Source: Alphaproteobacteria bacterium (lineage in GTDB: Bacteria; Pseudomonadota; Alphaproteobacteria; RF32; CAG-977). Taken from it: a stretch of 14,487 nucleotides of DNA. The translations under genes and the position numbers were made by a program. Location of the stretch: the NCBI GenBank assembly GCA_017476085.1, contig JAFVEJ010000231.1, forward strand, positions 1 through 14,487, read 5' to 3'. The notes beneath the pieces are model-generated. The model saw only the letters and a program-made list of their open reading frames with translations. It ran no database searches and was not told the origin of the DNA. Shown one piece after another: positions 1-7,842 of this stretch (position 1 is its first letter; every line of letters begins with the position of its first letter).

Positions 1-1287
1 ACGCAGACGGTATTGGACGGTCGCTTTACCTTTGCCGATTTCCTCCAGTTTTTTGATCATCGTCGGAATGGCGTCTTTTGTCGCCATACCGTCCAAAAAG
101 GCGGAATTAACGGCGATACCGTCAGTAATATCGTCAAAAGTGGTATTTTCAACAACTGGCGTTCCCTCTTTTTTATGCGCGACAACAACGCGCACCGGCA
201 AACCGTATTTGCGCGCGAAATCAAGGTCGCGCTGGTCGTGCGCCGGACAGGCGAAAATCGCGCCCGTGCCGTATTCCATCAAAACGAAGTTCGCCACATA
301 CAGCGGCAATTCCGGATTGCCGCCCAACTTTTTAAATTCTTCGGGGAACGGATGCATCACTTTCAAGCCGGTGTCGAAACCTTTCTTTTCAGCGGCTTCG
401 ATCGTTGCGACGGAGGTTCCCAAGGCTTCGCATTCTTTAATGAATTTGGCCAGTTCCGGATTTGTTTTCGCCAATTCCTGCGCGATCGGATGACCGGCGG
501 AAATTGCGCAGAAAGACGCGCCGAACAATGTGTCCGCGCGGGTCGTAAACACCGTCAGAATCTTGTCCGTTCCGATGACGGGAAAATACATATAAGCCCC
601 ATAGGATTTGCCGATCCAGTTTTCCTGCATCGTGCGGACTTTTTCGGGCCAACCGTCCATCGTTTTCAGGTTTTCCAACAATTCGTCGGCATAATCGGTG
701 ATTTTCAAAAACCATTGCGACAGCTTGCGTTTTTCGACCGGAGCGCCCGTGCGCCACCCTTTGCCGTCAACAACTTGTTCGTTCGCCAGAACCGTCTGAT
801 CGACCGGATCCCAGTTCACCCAGGAATCTTTGCGGTAAGCCAGCCCTTTTTTCAAAAAGTCCAGAAACATTTTCTGTTCGTGGCGGTAATATTCGACTTC
901 GCAGGTGGAAACTTCGCGGCTCCAATCAATGGAAAGCCCCATTTTTTTCATTTCCTCGCGCATATTGGCGATATTTTCGCGCGTCCACTTGGACGGATGG
1001 ACGCCGTGTTTGATTGCCGCATTTTCCGCCGGAAGTCCGAAAGAATCCCCCCCCATCGGATGTAATACGTTATACCCTTGCGCCAGTTTAAACCGAGCGA
1101 TCACATCGCCCTGCGCATAGTTGCGCACATGCCCCATATGGATTTTTCCGGACGGATAAGGAAACATTTCCAAAGCATAGTATTTCGGTTTGGACGGATC
1201 GTCCTTCGCTTTAAAAACTTCCGCATTATCCCAAGCTTTCTGCCATTTTTCTTCGGTTGTACGGAAATTATATCTTTCTTCGCTCAT
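1..1287 (-). CDS. leuS: Leucyl-tRNA synthetase, N-terminal 429 residues (runs off the window)
   Basis: Class I aminoacyl-tRNA synthetase that charges tRNA-Leu in the cytoplasm. Translating the minus strand from the ATG at 1287 gives an uninterrupted frame to base 1. It shows the HIGH-type motif in MFPYPSGKIHMGHVRNYA (about residues 40-57), then HPMGGDSFGLPAENAA. The CP1 editing domain follows, with a threonine-rich TTRADTLFG segment and an ACPAHDQRDLDFA segment containing the editing Asp. The visible part stops at TVQYRLR, just before the usual DWGVSRQRYWG block, so the KMSKS loop and anticodon-binding domain lie outside. Most alphaproteobacterial LeuRS proteins I recall have MGWDAFG where this one has MGGDSFG; this is probably lineage variation. 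The gene follows the DUF3576 lipoprotein gene by 22 bases, suggesting co-transcription. The ribosome-binding site is weak. Confidence 0.96.
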   Translation of the reverse strand, partial: MSEERYNFRTTEEKWQKAWDNAEVFKAKDDPSKPKYYALEMFPYPSGKIHMGHVRNYAQGDVIARFKLAQGYNVLHPMGGDSFGLPAENAAIKHGVHPSKWTRENIANMREEMKKMGLSIDWSREVSTCEVEYYRHEQKMFLDFLKKGLAYRKDSWVNWDPVDQTVLANEQVVDGKGWRTGAPVEKRKLSQWFLKITDYADELLENLKTMDGWPEKVRTMQENWIGKSYGAYMYFPVIGTDKILTVFTTRADTLFGASFCAISAGHPIAQELAKTNPELAKFIKECEALGTSVATIEAAEKKGFDTGLKVMHPFPEEFKKLGGNPELPLYVANFVLMEYGTGAIFACPAHDQRDLDFARKYGLPVRVVVAHKKEGTPVVENTTFDDITDGIAVNSAFLDGMATKDAIPTMIKKLEEIGKGKATVQYRLR

Positions 1288-1309
1288 AATCTGACTTTCA
1301 AACAAAGGG

Positions 1310-1843
1310 TTAATTGTTCAATGATTGGTTTACAATATCATTTTTTATTTTATCTGCAAGCGCTTCATCGTTTTTTTGGTTAACCCATTCACCGTTTTTA
1401 TTCTTTTGACGGCATAAAACCGTAATTTGAACGGTATCTCCCGTTTTTGCGGCATTAATTTTCAACTGTTCGGAAGCATTTTCAGGATTGGAAAACCATT
1501 CCGTCATAATAATCGAATCTTGATGTATTTCGGCAATCGGATAACGCGACAAAACGGGCAGGACGTTCACCCACAGCGGTTGTCTTGCAGGAACGAAAGC
1601 GGTTTGATTTTCAACGGATTCCGTTTTTTCCTCTTTTGTTTCTTCTTTCGGTTTATTAAGATTGAATGTCAGATATTTTTTATTAAAAATCGTGTCGTTC
1701 TTTTCCTCGGCCTCCCGAGCGGTCAGCATTTCATATTCGCCTTTTATTTTTTGCGGATATTTATATTTGACGTTTCCCGTTTCACAGGCCGTCATCAAAA
1801 AAATCGAAACAATAAAAAAAGCAAACTTTGACTTCCGCTTCAT
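1310..1843 (-). CDS. DUF3576-type lipoprotein
   Basis: A 177-residue protein with a lipoprotein signal peptide: basic MKRKSK, a hydrophobic stretch, then LMTAC, placing the lipidated Cys at residue 20. After a charged, low-complexity linker (about 30-85) comes a block at 89-146 (PLWVNVLPVLSRYPIAEI, then TEWFSNPE, then VQITVLCRQ). This resembles the alphaproteobacterial DUF3576 family, whose function is unknown and which commonly lies just upstream of leuS, as here. It is probably an envelope protein anchored to a membrane. The start is supported by an AAAGGAC ribosome-binding site 6-7 bases before the ATG. The family call rests on pattern memory and gene order, not on a search. Confidence 0.75.
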   Translation of the reverse strand: MKRKSKFAFFIVSIFLMTACETGNVKYKYPQKIKGEYEMLTAREAEEKNDTIFNKKYLTFNLNKPKEETKEEKTESVENQTAFVPARQPLWVNVLPVLSRYPIAEIHQDSIIMTEWFSNPENASEQLKINAAKTGDTVQITVLCRQKNKNGEWVNQKNDEALADKIKNDIVNQSLNN

Positions 1844-1875
1844 ATTTTGTCCTTTCCCGAAAATGTATGCGGTAT

Positions 1876-1881
1876 ATCATA
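1876..1881 (-). promoter_or_regulatory. Candidate -10 box for the lipoprotein-leuS unit
   Basis: On the minus strand this reads TATGAT, one base from the sigma-70 consensus, and lies about 33 bases before the lipoprotein start codon. No good -35 hexamer stands at the right distance, so support is weak. The 182-base gap to the divergent porin gene must hold promoters for both directions. Confidence 0.3.
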
Positions 1882-1944
1882 GCATGTTCAAAACGACAGC
1901 ATAACAAAAATGACTATTGTTTTTTAAAAAGATATTGCCTTTTT

Positions 1945-2007
1945 TCCAGCTAATTTTTTATTTACAATTCCAGTAAAATATTTTACTGATTACTGGTTTT
2001 ATAACTA
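1945..2007 (+). promoter_or_regulatory. Upstream region of porin 1, duplicated before porin 2
   Basis: This stretch is recognisably the same as 3251-3315 before the second porin: both begin TCCAGCTAATTTT, continue with TATTTACAATT, and end near AACTA. TTTACA at 1961-1966 could be a -35 box; TACTGA at 1984-1989 follows after 17 bases as a poor -10. Conservation of non-coding sequence between the paralogues suggests a shared promoter or operator, although recent duplication alone could explain it. Confidence 0.45.
1971..1988. promoter_or_regulatory. 18-bp perfect palindrome before porin 1 (operator candidate)
   Basis: CAGTAAAATATTTTACTG is identical to its reverse complement. It lies 5 bases after the candidate -35 box and overlaps the candidate -10, a typical repressor position. 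The matching place before porin 2 keeps only the right half-site (TTTTACT) and a much weaker dyad. It could equally form an AT-rich mRNA hairpin. The regulator is unknown. Confidence 0.4.
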
Positions 2008-2025
2008 TCCCTTGAAACTATCTTA

Positions 2026-3201
2026 ATGAAAAAAGCTGTTTTTTCCGCGATCTTATTCTCTGCAGCCAGCCTCTTATCTTTTCCCGCTTCAGCTACGACC
2101 GAAACTTTCGATCTGCCGATTGAATTGCAACTCGGCGGTTTTATGACATGGTACGGCACATACGGCAATCAGCGCAAAATGACAACGACAAATACCGGCC
2201 GGATTGTCGGTGAATATAACAATTTCGACCTGATGGGAGATGCAGAAATTTATTTTTCAGGAAAAACAAAATTACAAAACGGCGTTAAAATCGGCGCATT
2301 AATTCAGTTGAAAGCGGGAACGGATTCCGATACCAACAATCATGTCATTGACGAAACATATATGACCGTCGATTCAAAAATCGGACGCATTATCATCGGT
2401 AACACCAAAAACGTTTCCAAAAAAATGTCAATTATCGCCCCGTCCGTCAGCTCTCTCGGCGTTCAGGAAACGGATTTCAGACGTATTCTGATTGTTCCGG
2501 CCGGATTTGCTTATAACAAAGCGACGTATCCTCTGTTGGACAATATCTCGACAAAAATATCCTATATCACACCGACGTTTTCCGATTTGACTTTCGGCGT
2601 CAGTCTGATGCCAGGAAACAAAAACAAAGGAAAAGACAGTAATAACCTGTTAATTCCTGACGATGGCATTAAATTGTTCAAGTACGGTGTCGATGCCGCG
2701 GCATTATACGAACACGATTTCGACGGTTACAGCCTTTCCGCCAGCGCGACTTATACGGTCTATAAACCGAATTTGCAGGCGAACGCCATCCCCGGCAAAG
2801 AAAAAGACATCAAAGAATACGGCGGCGGTCTGAACATCGGAATCGGCAACTGGACGATCGGCGGTTCCTATCATTACACCAATATGTCTCAGGAAACAGC
2901 AGCGTTTTTAATTCCACGCGCCAACGTCGCCAAAGGCGCCGCCTGGGATGCGGGCGTCAAATTCACGGCGGGGCCGGTTGAAACCAGTGCCAACGTTTTG
3001 CAGTCCAGAGCCGACAGCTTGCTCGTCAACGGCAAAAAAGATATTTACACGCAATATCAGCTGTCCGGAAAGTATAATATCATAAAAGGAGTCAGCGCTT
3101 TTGCGGACTTGGGTTACATGTATTTCAGATCGGCTTCAAACAACCGCGCTTTAAGCAACAAAGGCCCCGTTGCCGCAGTCGGTATGAATTTGAATTTCTA
3201 A
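2026..3201 (+). CDS. Outer-membrane porin, paralogue 1
   Basis: A 391-residue outer-membrane beta-barrel protein, most likely a general trimeric porin of the Gram-negative porin superfamily (Porin_4-like). The N-terminus is a Sec signal peptide (MKKAVFSAILFSAASLLSFPASA) with probable cleavage after ASA at residue 23. The mature part opens with FDLPIELQLGGFMTWYGTYG and alternates short amphipathic strands with polar loops. It ends in GMNLNF, the C-terminal Phe expected for BAM-dependent insertion. It is a close paralogue of the next gene: roughly 70% identical by eye, with differences concentrated in loop-like segments such as residues 49-60 and 250-260. No good Shine-Dalgarno sequence precedes the ATG, unlike porin 2. 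The substrate is unknown. Confidence 0.88.
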   Translation: MKKAVFSAILFSAASLLSFPASATTETFDLPIELQLGGFMTWYGTYGNQRKMTTTNTGRIVGEYNNFDLMGDAEIYFSGKTKLQNGVKIGALIQLKAGTDSDTNNHVIDETYMTVDSKIGRIIIGNTKNVSKKMSIIAPSVSSLGVQETDFRRILIVPAGFAYNKATYPLLDNISTKISYITPTFSDLTFGVSLMPGNKNKGKDSNNLLIPDDGIKLFKYGVDAAALYEHDFDGYSLSASATYTVYKPNLQANAIPGKEKDIKEYGGGLNIGIGNWTIGGSYHYTNMSQETAAFLIPRANVAKGAAWDAGVKFTAGPVETSANVLQSRADSLLVNGKKDIYTQYQLSGKYNIIKGVSAFADLGYMYFRSASNNRALSNKGPVAAVGMNLNF

Positions 3202-3250
3202 AAGGACTTTATAAATACTTTAGAAAATTTGCAAACGATATCACCCTTTA

Positions 3251-3315
3251 TCCAGCTAATTTTCTATTTACAATTTTCATAGAATATATTTTACTAATCA
3301 CTCGTTCCACAACTA
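3251..3315 (+). promoter_or_regulatory. Upstream region of porin 2, copy of the porin 1 region
   Basis: Homologous to 1945-2007 base for base over most of its length, with TTTACA at 3267-3272. Relative to copy 1 it has two extra bases in the AT-rich spacer (AATATATTTTACT against AATATTTTACT), which disrupts the palindrome and would change promoter spacing. The second porin therefore probably has its own promoter. I saw no hairpin followed by a T-run between the two porins. Confidence 0.42.
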
Positions 3316-3333
3316 AAAATCAGGAATATTTTA

Positions 3334-4539
3334 ATGAAAAAGCATCTTTTTTCCGCGGTTTTGTTTTCTGCAGCCACCGCTTTGTCTTTTCCCGTCGCAG
3401 CCCAAACGAAGGCAACGGTTGAAGCTTTTGATCAGCCGATCGAGTTACAATTGGGCGGATATATGACATGGTACGGCACTTACGGCAACCAGCATAAAAA
3501 TACTCAGACCGTCTCAGGCACTAATGTCGGCGAATATAATAACTTTGACCTGATGGGAAATGCAGAAATCTACTTTTCCGGCAAAACAAAATTACAAAAC
3601 GGCGTTGAAATCGGCGCAATGGTTCAATTAAAAGCCGGAACGGATCCCGATACATCCAATCATGTGATTGACGAAACATATATGACGATTGATTCAAAAA
3701 TCGGCCGGATTATTGCCGGAAACGTCAAAAACGTTTCCAACCAGATGTCCGTCACCGCTCCGTCGGTCAGCACCCTCGGCGAACAGGAAACCGACTTTAC
3801 ACGCGTTTTAGCCGTTCCCCGCCGCTTTTCTTATAACAAAGCGACATATGCTTTATTGGACGACATATCAACCAAACTTTCCTATATCACGCCAACGGTT
3901 TCGGATTTCACTTTCGGTATCAGTCTGATGCCCGGAAATAAAACCAAAGGCAAAGACAGCAATACGTTGCTCATTCCCAACGACGGAATCAAGCTGTTTA
4001 AATACGGAGCGGATGCCGCGGCATTGTATGAACACGATTTCGGCAAATTCAATCTTTCCGCCAGCGCGACTTACACGATTTACAAACCCAACCTGCATGC
4101 AAACGCAACACTTGTTCCCGCCGCTGCCTTTATAAAAGAAAAAAATATTAAAGAATACGGTGCAGGCGTAAATGTCGGCATCGGCAACTGGACGGTCGGC
4201 GGATCTTATCACTACACCAATATGTCTATGAACACCGCAACCTTTATGAATCCGTATGCCAATGTCGCAAAAGGTGCCGCTTGGGATATCGGCGTCAAAT
4301 ATACGGCAGGTCCCTTTGAAACCAGCGCTACCGTTTTGCAGTCCAGAGCGGAAAGTATAAATGTCAACGGCAAAAAAGATATTTATACGCAATATCAACT
4401 TTCCGGAAAGTATAATATCATAAAAGGCATCAGCGCCTTTATGGACTTGGCCTATTTGAATTTTGATTCGGCATCCGCCAACAAAAGTTTAAGTAACAAA
4501 GGCCCCGCAGTCGCTATCGGTATGAATCTGAATTTCTAA
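3334..4539 (+). CDS. Outer-membrane porin, paralogue 2
   Basis: A 401-residue porin-like beta-barrel with the same architecture as its upstream neighbour. The signal peptide is MKKHLFSAVLFSAATALSFPVAA with likely cleavage after VAA (residue 23). The mature start carries FDQPIELQLGGYMTWYGTYG, and long conserved stretches include YNNFDLMG, AEIYFSGKTKLQNGV and SYHYTNMS. It also ends in GMNLNF. It is about ten residues longer than paralogue 1, with an insertion near HANATLVPAAAFIKEK (about 259-274) that probably lies in a surface loop. An AGGA ribosome-binding site precedes the ATG by about 8 bases. Tandem duplication is clear; whether the two copies differ in substrate or expression cannot be read from sequence. 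Confidence 0.88.
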   Translation: MKKHLFSAVLFSAATALSFPVAAQTKATVEAFDQPIELQLGGYMTWYGTYGNQHKNTQTVSGTNVGEYNNFDLMGNAEIYFSGKTKLQNGVEIGAMVQLKAGTDPDTSNHVIDETYMTIDSKIGRIIAGNVKNVSNQMSVTAPSVSTLGEQETDFTRVLAVPRRFSYNKATYALLDDISTKLSYITPTVSDFTFGISLMPGNKTKGKDSNTLLIPNDGIKLFKYGADAAALYEHDFGKFNLSASATYTIYKPNLHANATLVPAAAFIKEKNIKEYGAGVNVGIGNWTVGGSYHYTNMSMNTATFMNPYANVAKGAAWDIGVKYTAGPFETSATVLQSRAESINVNGKKDIYTQYQLSGKYNIIKGISAFMDLAYLNFDSASANKSLSNKGPAVAIGMNLNF

Positions 4540-4552
4540 GAAGAACGCGGCG

Positions 4553-5221
4553 ATGAACGCTCTAACAAATTTTCAGACGGTAACGGAGAAAATCAAACAA
4601 GCGGCGACAGTCTGCGAACGATCGGAAAAAGATATTACGTTGATTGCCGTTTCCAAAATGCACGAGGCAGAAGAAATTCTGCCTCTGTTGCAAGCGGGGC
4701 ATCGTGTTTTCGGCGAAAACCGCGTGCAGGAGGCACAAAGAAAATTTCCTGCCTTAAAAGAGCAATTTCCCGATCTGAAATTACATTTAATCGGTCCGCT
4801 GCAAACAAATAAAGTCCGCGCTGCGGTTTCTCTGTTTGACGTGATTGAATCCGTTGATCGGTTTGAACTGGCTGAAAAACTGGCGGTTGAAATGGAAAAA
4901 CAAAGCAAAATCCTGCCCTGTTTCATTCAGGTCAATACCGGCGAAGAACCGCAAAAAAGCGGCATCACACCTCGTGAAACAATTTCTTTTGTTAAACAAT
5001 GCCGTGATTTAGGACTAAACATCGTCGGATTAATGTGTATTCCTCCGGCTGATGACGAACCCGCTCCGCACTTCGCTTTTCTGAAAAAACTGGCACAGGA
5101 GGCGGGTGTAAAAGAACTGTCGATGGGAATGAGCGATGACTACGACCTTGCCGTTCAGCAGGGAGCAACGTTCGTCCGCGTCGGCACCGCCCTGTTCGGA
5201 CAACGCGATTATTCAAAATAA
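4553..5221 (+). CDS. yggS: YggS/PROSC-family pyridoxal phosphate homeostasis protein
   Basis: A 222-residue fold-type III PLP-binding protein that buffers free pyridoxal 5'-phosphate and affects amino-acid metabolism; no enzymatic reaction is established for the family. The PLP-binding Lys is in LIAVSKMHEAEEI (K35). Other family blocks are RVFGENRVQEAQ, LHLIGPLQTNKV, VIESVDR, FIQVNTGEEPQKSGI, GLMCIPP, LSMGMSDDYDLAVQQGATFVRVGTALFG. Length is normal. It starts 13 bases after porin 2, so it may be read through from the porin promoter, an odd pairing of an envelope and a cofactor gene. A terminator follows directly. Confidence 0.95.
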   Translation: MNALTNFQTVTEKIKQAATVCERSEKDITLIAVSKMHEAEEILPLLQAGHRVFGENRVQEAQRKFPALKEQFPDLKLHLIGPLQTNKVRAAVSLFDVIESVDRFELAEKLAVEMEKQSKILPCFIQVNTGEEPQKSGITPRETISFVKQCRDLGLNIVGLMCIPPADDEPAPHFAFLKKLAQEAGVKELSMGMSDDYDLAVQQGATFVRVGTALFGQRDYSK

Positions 5222-5239
5222 GTTTTTTATTTATACAAA

Positions 5240-5265
5240 ATCTCGCATTAAGCGGGATTTTTTTT
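5240..5265 (+). terminator. Rho-independent terminator after yggS
   Basis: ATCTCGC, loop ATTAA, GCGGGAT form a 7-bp stem (one U-G pair in RNA) followed by eight T residues, 19 bases after the yggS stop. Read from the minus strand the stem has one C-A mismatch and only a short T-run, so it would be a poorer stop for the converging gene at 5276. Confidence 0.82.
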
Positions 5266-5275
5266 GCTAAAACTT

Positions 5276-6205
5276 TTAATCTTCAATAACTTCAGAAATG
5301 TTCCAATCTCGATCTTTTATTTTTCCCGTTTGATAAAATTCCGTAATCAAATTAATAAAATCCTTAAAATCAGGATTTTCCTTAGCAATCCTGTCGATCA
5401 TATCCCAATCCAATTCTTTTTTTTCAATCGCAGGAATCAAAATCTGGCTTTCAGAAGGATCCTCACAATTCAACTGTATTACGCCAATATTGTGACCACC
5501 GCACAAAATTCTAAGCTCATCCATAGCACGCTCATCTATTGATTGAGCGACAAGATAGGAATAATTGGCCCAACTAGAATTGGAAACTGTTTGGAAAAAG
5601 CATTCCCGAACATTTGATAAGTTAATCGTAATTTTGACTTCAAAAGACCATAAAGACGTCTTATTGAAAGCATGTTGATTAGAACAGACTATTACATCCT
5701 TATCCCATCCCTCGGATAAATTTTTCAATCCCACAATATCAGGATGCAACCATTTATTTCCATTATTTCCTTTAGAATTTGAAGATCTTTTTTCGTTAAT
5801 TCGTTTAGGATAAACGCTTAACTCGTTATATAAATACTCACATAATTTAGGATAAGAATCATGCTCTTGATGTTTGTTCGTTTTTGTTTCTTTTTCAGCC
5901 TCTTTCACTTCTTCTGCATCAGACTTTTCCGAATAGTAGTATTTTCTGGGGCGTTCCGATGTCATTTTTATATGGGCGGAAGATAGAAACCATTTTTTTC
6001 TAGCTCCTATTTCTTTTGCAATCTGATCTATCAGAGCCTCTTCTGAATTTAATGGAATAACGGTAGCCTTACTCCTTTCCATTTTTTCAAGACAGTCTTT
6101 ATTTTTTACTTTAAAAATTTCCTGCGCCAACTGTTTAGCCGTATATCCTTTACCCTGTTCTCTTTTTAAAATATCTTCAACAGTCTTGCTTAGATTCAAT
6201 GCCAT
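5276..6205 (-). CDS. HARE-HTH plus PD-(D/E)XK-like protein (HrgA/COG2958 type)
   Basis: A 309-residue protein whose layout matches HrgA/COG2958 proteins. Residues 1-92 (TVEDILKREQGKGYTAKQLA ... KYYYSEKS) look like a HARE-HTH winged-helix domain. A charged linker (93-113) follows. Residues 117-245 (YPKLCEYLYNELSVYPKRI, KWLHPDIVGL, LWSFEVKI) look like a restriction-endonuclease fold, with D156 and E189-x-K191 as the candidate PD...ExK metal site. The family is linked to restriction or DNA-modification sensing, but no methyltransferase partner is present here. Base composition is low: two 60-base samples I counted gave 32% and 35% GC, against 48% for one from ychF. A GGAG ribosome-binding site lies 8 bases before the ATG. 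It is probably horizontally acquired; the nuclease role is inference. Confidence 0.7.
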   Translation of the reverse strand: MALNLSKTVEDILKREQGKGYTAKQLAQEIFKVKNKDCLEKMERSKATVIPLNSEEALIDQIAKEIGARKKWFLSSAHIKMTSERPRKYYYSEKSDAEEVKEAEKETKTNKHQEHDSYPKLCEYLYNELSVYPKRINEKRSSNSKGNNGNKWLHPDIVGLKNLSEGWDKDVIVCSNQHAFNKTSLWSFEVKITINLSNVRECFFQTVSNSSWANYSYLVAQSIDERAMDELRILCGGHNIGVIQLNCEDPSESQILIPAIEKKELDWDMIDRIAKENPDFKDFINLITEFYQTGKIKDRDWNISEVIED

Positions 6206-6238
6206 TTTAAAAACTCCGATAAAAGGAACTAATAACAG

Positions 6239-6266
6239 ATTATATGAAAATCTCTGGTTTTCAAAA
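6239..6266 (-). promoter_or_regulatory. Candidate sigma-70 promoter for the HARE/nuclease-like gene
   Basis: On the minus strand a perfect TATAAT lies at 6244-6239, 33 bases before the ATG, with a weak -35 (TTTTGA, 6266-6261) 16 bases further upstream. It sits in the 65-base gap after the trmL stop, so the gene can be expressed independently of the trmL-ychF-pth run. Confidence 0.5.
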
Positions 6267-6270
6267 GGAA

Positions 6271-6726
6271 TTAAACCAGTTTTTCAAAACTGCCCGTTTG
6301 CCGCAGCGCTTCACTTAGAACGATTGCTCCGGCAATCGCCACATTAATCGAACGGGCGTTCTCGCGCATCGGAATCCGTAAACGCGCGTCAACAGCGTAA
6401 TGCACATAATCCGGAACACCGGCGCTTTCACGACCTAACAACAAAATGTCATTTTTCTGAAAATCAAACGAAACATACGACTGCGCCCCTTTGGTCGTCA
6501 ACAGAACAATCCGCCTCTGATGCTGATCGTAAAAATCCTGCCAGGAATTATGGCGCGTACAGTCAACCATATTCAGATAATCCATACCGGCACGGCGCAT
6601 TTTCTGATCGTTAAAGACAAAGCCGCAAGGTTCAATAATATCAACGGGCAAACCAAAGCATGCCGCCAATCTCAACAGCGTTCCCGTATTTTGCGGAATG
6701 TCCGGTTCAAAAAGAGCCAAACGCAT
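6271..6726 (-). CDS. trmL: tRNA (cytidine/uridine-34 2'-O)-methyltransferase TrmL
   Basis: A 151-residue SPOUT-class, SAM-dependent methyltransferase that 2'-O-methylates the wobble nucleotide of certain leucine tRNAs. The three motifs of the knotted fold are visible: PDIPQNTGTLLRLAACFG (8-25), ILLLGRESAGVP (94-105) and LRIPMRENARSINVAIAGAIVLSEALRQ (116-143). Length is typical for this minimal SPOUT enzyme. The start ATG is 11 bases after the ychF stop, with AAGGC as a modest ribosome-binding site, so it is probably translated from the pth-ychF transcript. Confidence 0.94.
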   Translation of the reverse strand: MRLALFEPDIPQNTGTLLRLAACFGLPVDIIEPCGFVFNDQKMRRAGMDYLNMVDCTRHNSWQDFYDQHQRRIVLLTTKGAQSYVSFDFQKNDILLLGRESAGVPDYVHYAVDARLRIPMRENARSINVAIAGAIVLSEALRQTGSFEKLV

Positions 6727-6737
6727 TTCAATTTGCC

Positions 6738-7841
6738 TTACACGTTAAACAGGAAATGACAAATATCGCCGTCCTGCATCACATATGTTTTGCCTTCAGA
6801 ACGAAGCTTGCCCATTTCGCGGGCTTTTGCCTCGCTTTTACAAGCAATAAAGTCGTCATAGGAAATGATTTCCGCGCGGATAAATCCTTTTTCAAAATCG
6901 GAATGAATAACACCCGCCGCCTGCGGAGCCGTCATACCATCTTTAATCGTCCACGCTTTGGATTCTTTCGGTCCCGTTGTAAAAAACGTTTTTAAATTCA
7001 ACAGCTTGTAACCGGCTGCAATAACGCGGTTCAATCCCGTTTCCTCCAATCCGAGCGTTTCCAAAAATTCTTTCTGTTCCTGCGCATCTTCTAACAAAGC
7101 AACTTCGGATTCAATCGCGGCAGAAATCACGACCGCCTGATTGCCCTGTTTTTCCGCCATTTCAAAAACGCGCTTGGAAAATTCGTTGCCGGTAGCGGCA
7201 GCCCCTTCATCAACATTGCAGACATATAAAACAGGTTTAGAAGTCAATAAAAACAACTGCTTATACAGTTTTTGCTTTTCTTCATCTTCAAAACGCACCG
7301 TTCTGGCCGGTTTTCCTTCCCGCAAAGCGTCCAGAACCGGCTGCATCACGGCGACCATTTCTTTGCCTTCCTTTTCGCCGGCGCGGGCTTTCTTTTCAAA
7401 CGGGACAATCCGACGTTCCAAGCCGTCCAAATCCGCCAACATCAATTCCGTTTCGATCGTTTCCGCGTCGCGTACCGGATCAATCGAACCTTCAACGTGC
7501 GTGATATCGCTGTCTTCAAAACAACGCAAGACGTGGACAATCGCGTCCACTTCACGAATGGACGCCAAAAATTGGTTGCCGAGTCCTTCGCCTTTAGAGG
7601 CCCCTTTGACCAATCCGGCAATATCGACAAACTCCAACTGTGTATAGATCGTCTGCTTGGAATCCGATAATTCGGACAGGATTTTCAACCGCGGGTCGGG
7701 CACGGCGACACGACCAACGTTCGGTTCAATCGTGCAAAACGGATAATTTGCCGCTTGTGCCGCCATTGTTGAGGTCAAAGCGTTAAACAAAGTTGATTTG
7801 CCAACATTCGGCAATCCTACGATTCCGCAATTAAATCCCAT
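6738..7841 (-). CDS. ychF: Redox-regulated ATPase YchF (OLA1 family)
   Basis: A 367-residue TRAFAC-class P-loop NTPase of the Obg-related YchF family, which binds ribosomes and prefers ATP over GTP. The P-loop is GLPNVGKST (9-17), switch II is DIAGLVKGASKGEGLGNQFL (73-92), and the NKxD position is altered to CNVDE (near 209), the change that relaxes guanine specificity in this family. The C-terminus carries the TGS domain (LLNLKTFFTTGPKESKAWTIKDG to QDGDICHFLFNV). The start lies one base after the pth stop (TGAAATG), so the two are translationally coupled. Length and motifs are normal. Confidence 0.97.
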   Translation of the reverse strand: MGFNCGIVGLPNVGKSTLFNALTSTMAAQAANYPFCTIEPNVGRVAVPDPRLKILSELSDSKQTIYTQLEFVDIAGLVKGASKGEGLGNQFLASIREVDAIVHVLRCFEDSDITHVEGSIDPVRDAETIETELMLADLDGLERRIVPFEKKARAGEKEGKEMVAVMQPVLDALREGKPARTVRFEDEEKQKLYKQLFLLTSKPVLYVCNVDEGAAATGNEFSKRVFEMAEKQGNQAVVISAAIESEVALLEDAQEQKEFLETLGLEETGLNRVIAAGYKLLNLKTFFTTGPKESKAWTIKDGMTAPQAAGVIHSDFEKGFIRAEIISYDDFIACKSEAKAREMGKLRSEGKTYVMQDGDICHFLFNV

Positions 7842-7842
7842 T

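Noticed and set aside
13..1065. 350-codon open frame on the plus strand
   Set aside because: It is antisense to leuS, whose minus-strand frame is open and carries clear class I synthetase motifs; the plus-strand protein resembles nothing and is rich in F, R and H as expected of a shadow frame.
3868..4398. 176-codon minus-strand frame inside porin 2
   Set aside because: Antisense shadow of a well-supported porin; Cys- and Ile-rich with no recognisable motif or ribosome-binding site.
5276..6205. Complete restriction-modification system around the HARE/nuclease-like gene
   Set aside because: The flanking genes are trmL (a tRNA SPOUT methyltransferase) and yggS; no DNA methyltransferase or specificity subunit is present in the window.
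6254..6279. Hairpin CTGGTTT/AAACCAG at the trmL stop as a terminator
   Set aside because: The T-run follows on the plus strand, where no gene reads toward it; on the minus strand the trailing sequence is not T-rich and the loop is 12 bases. It may be coincidental.
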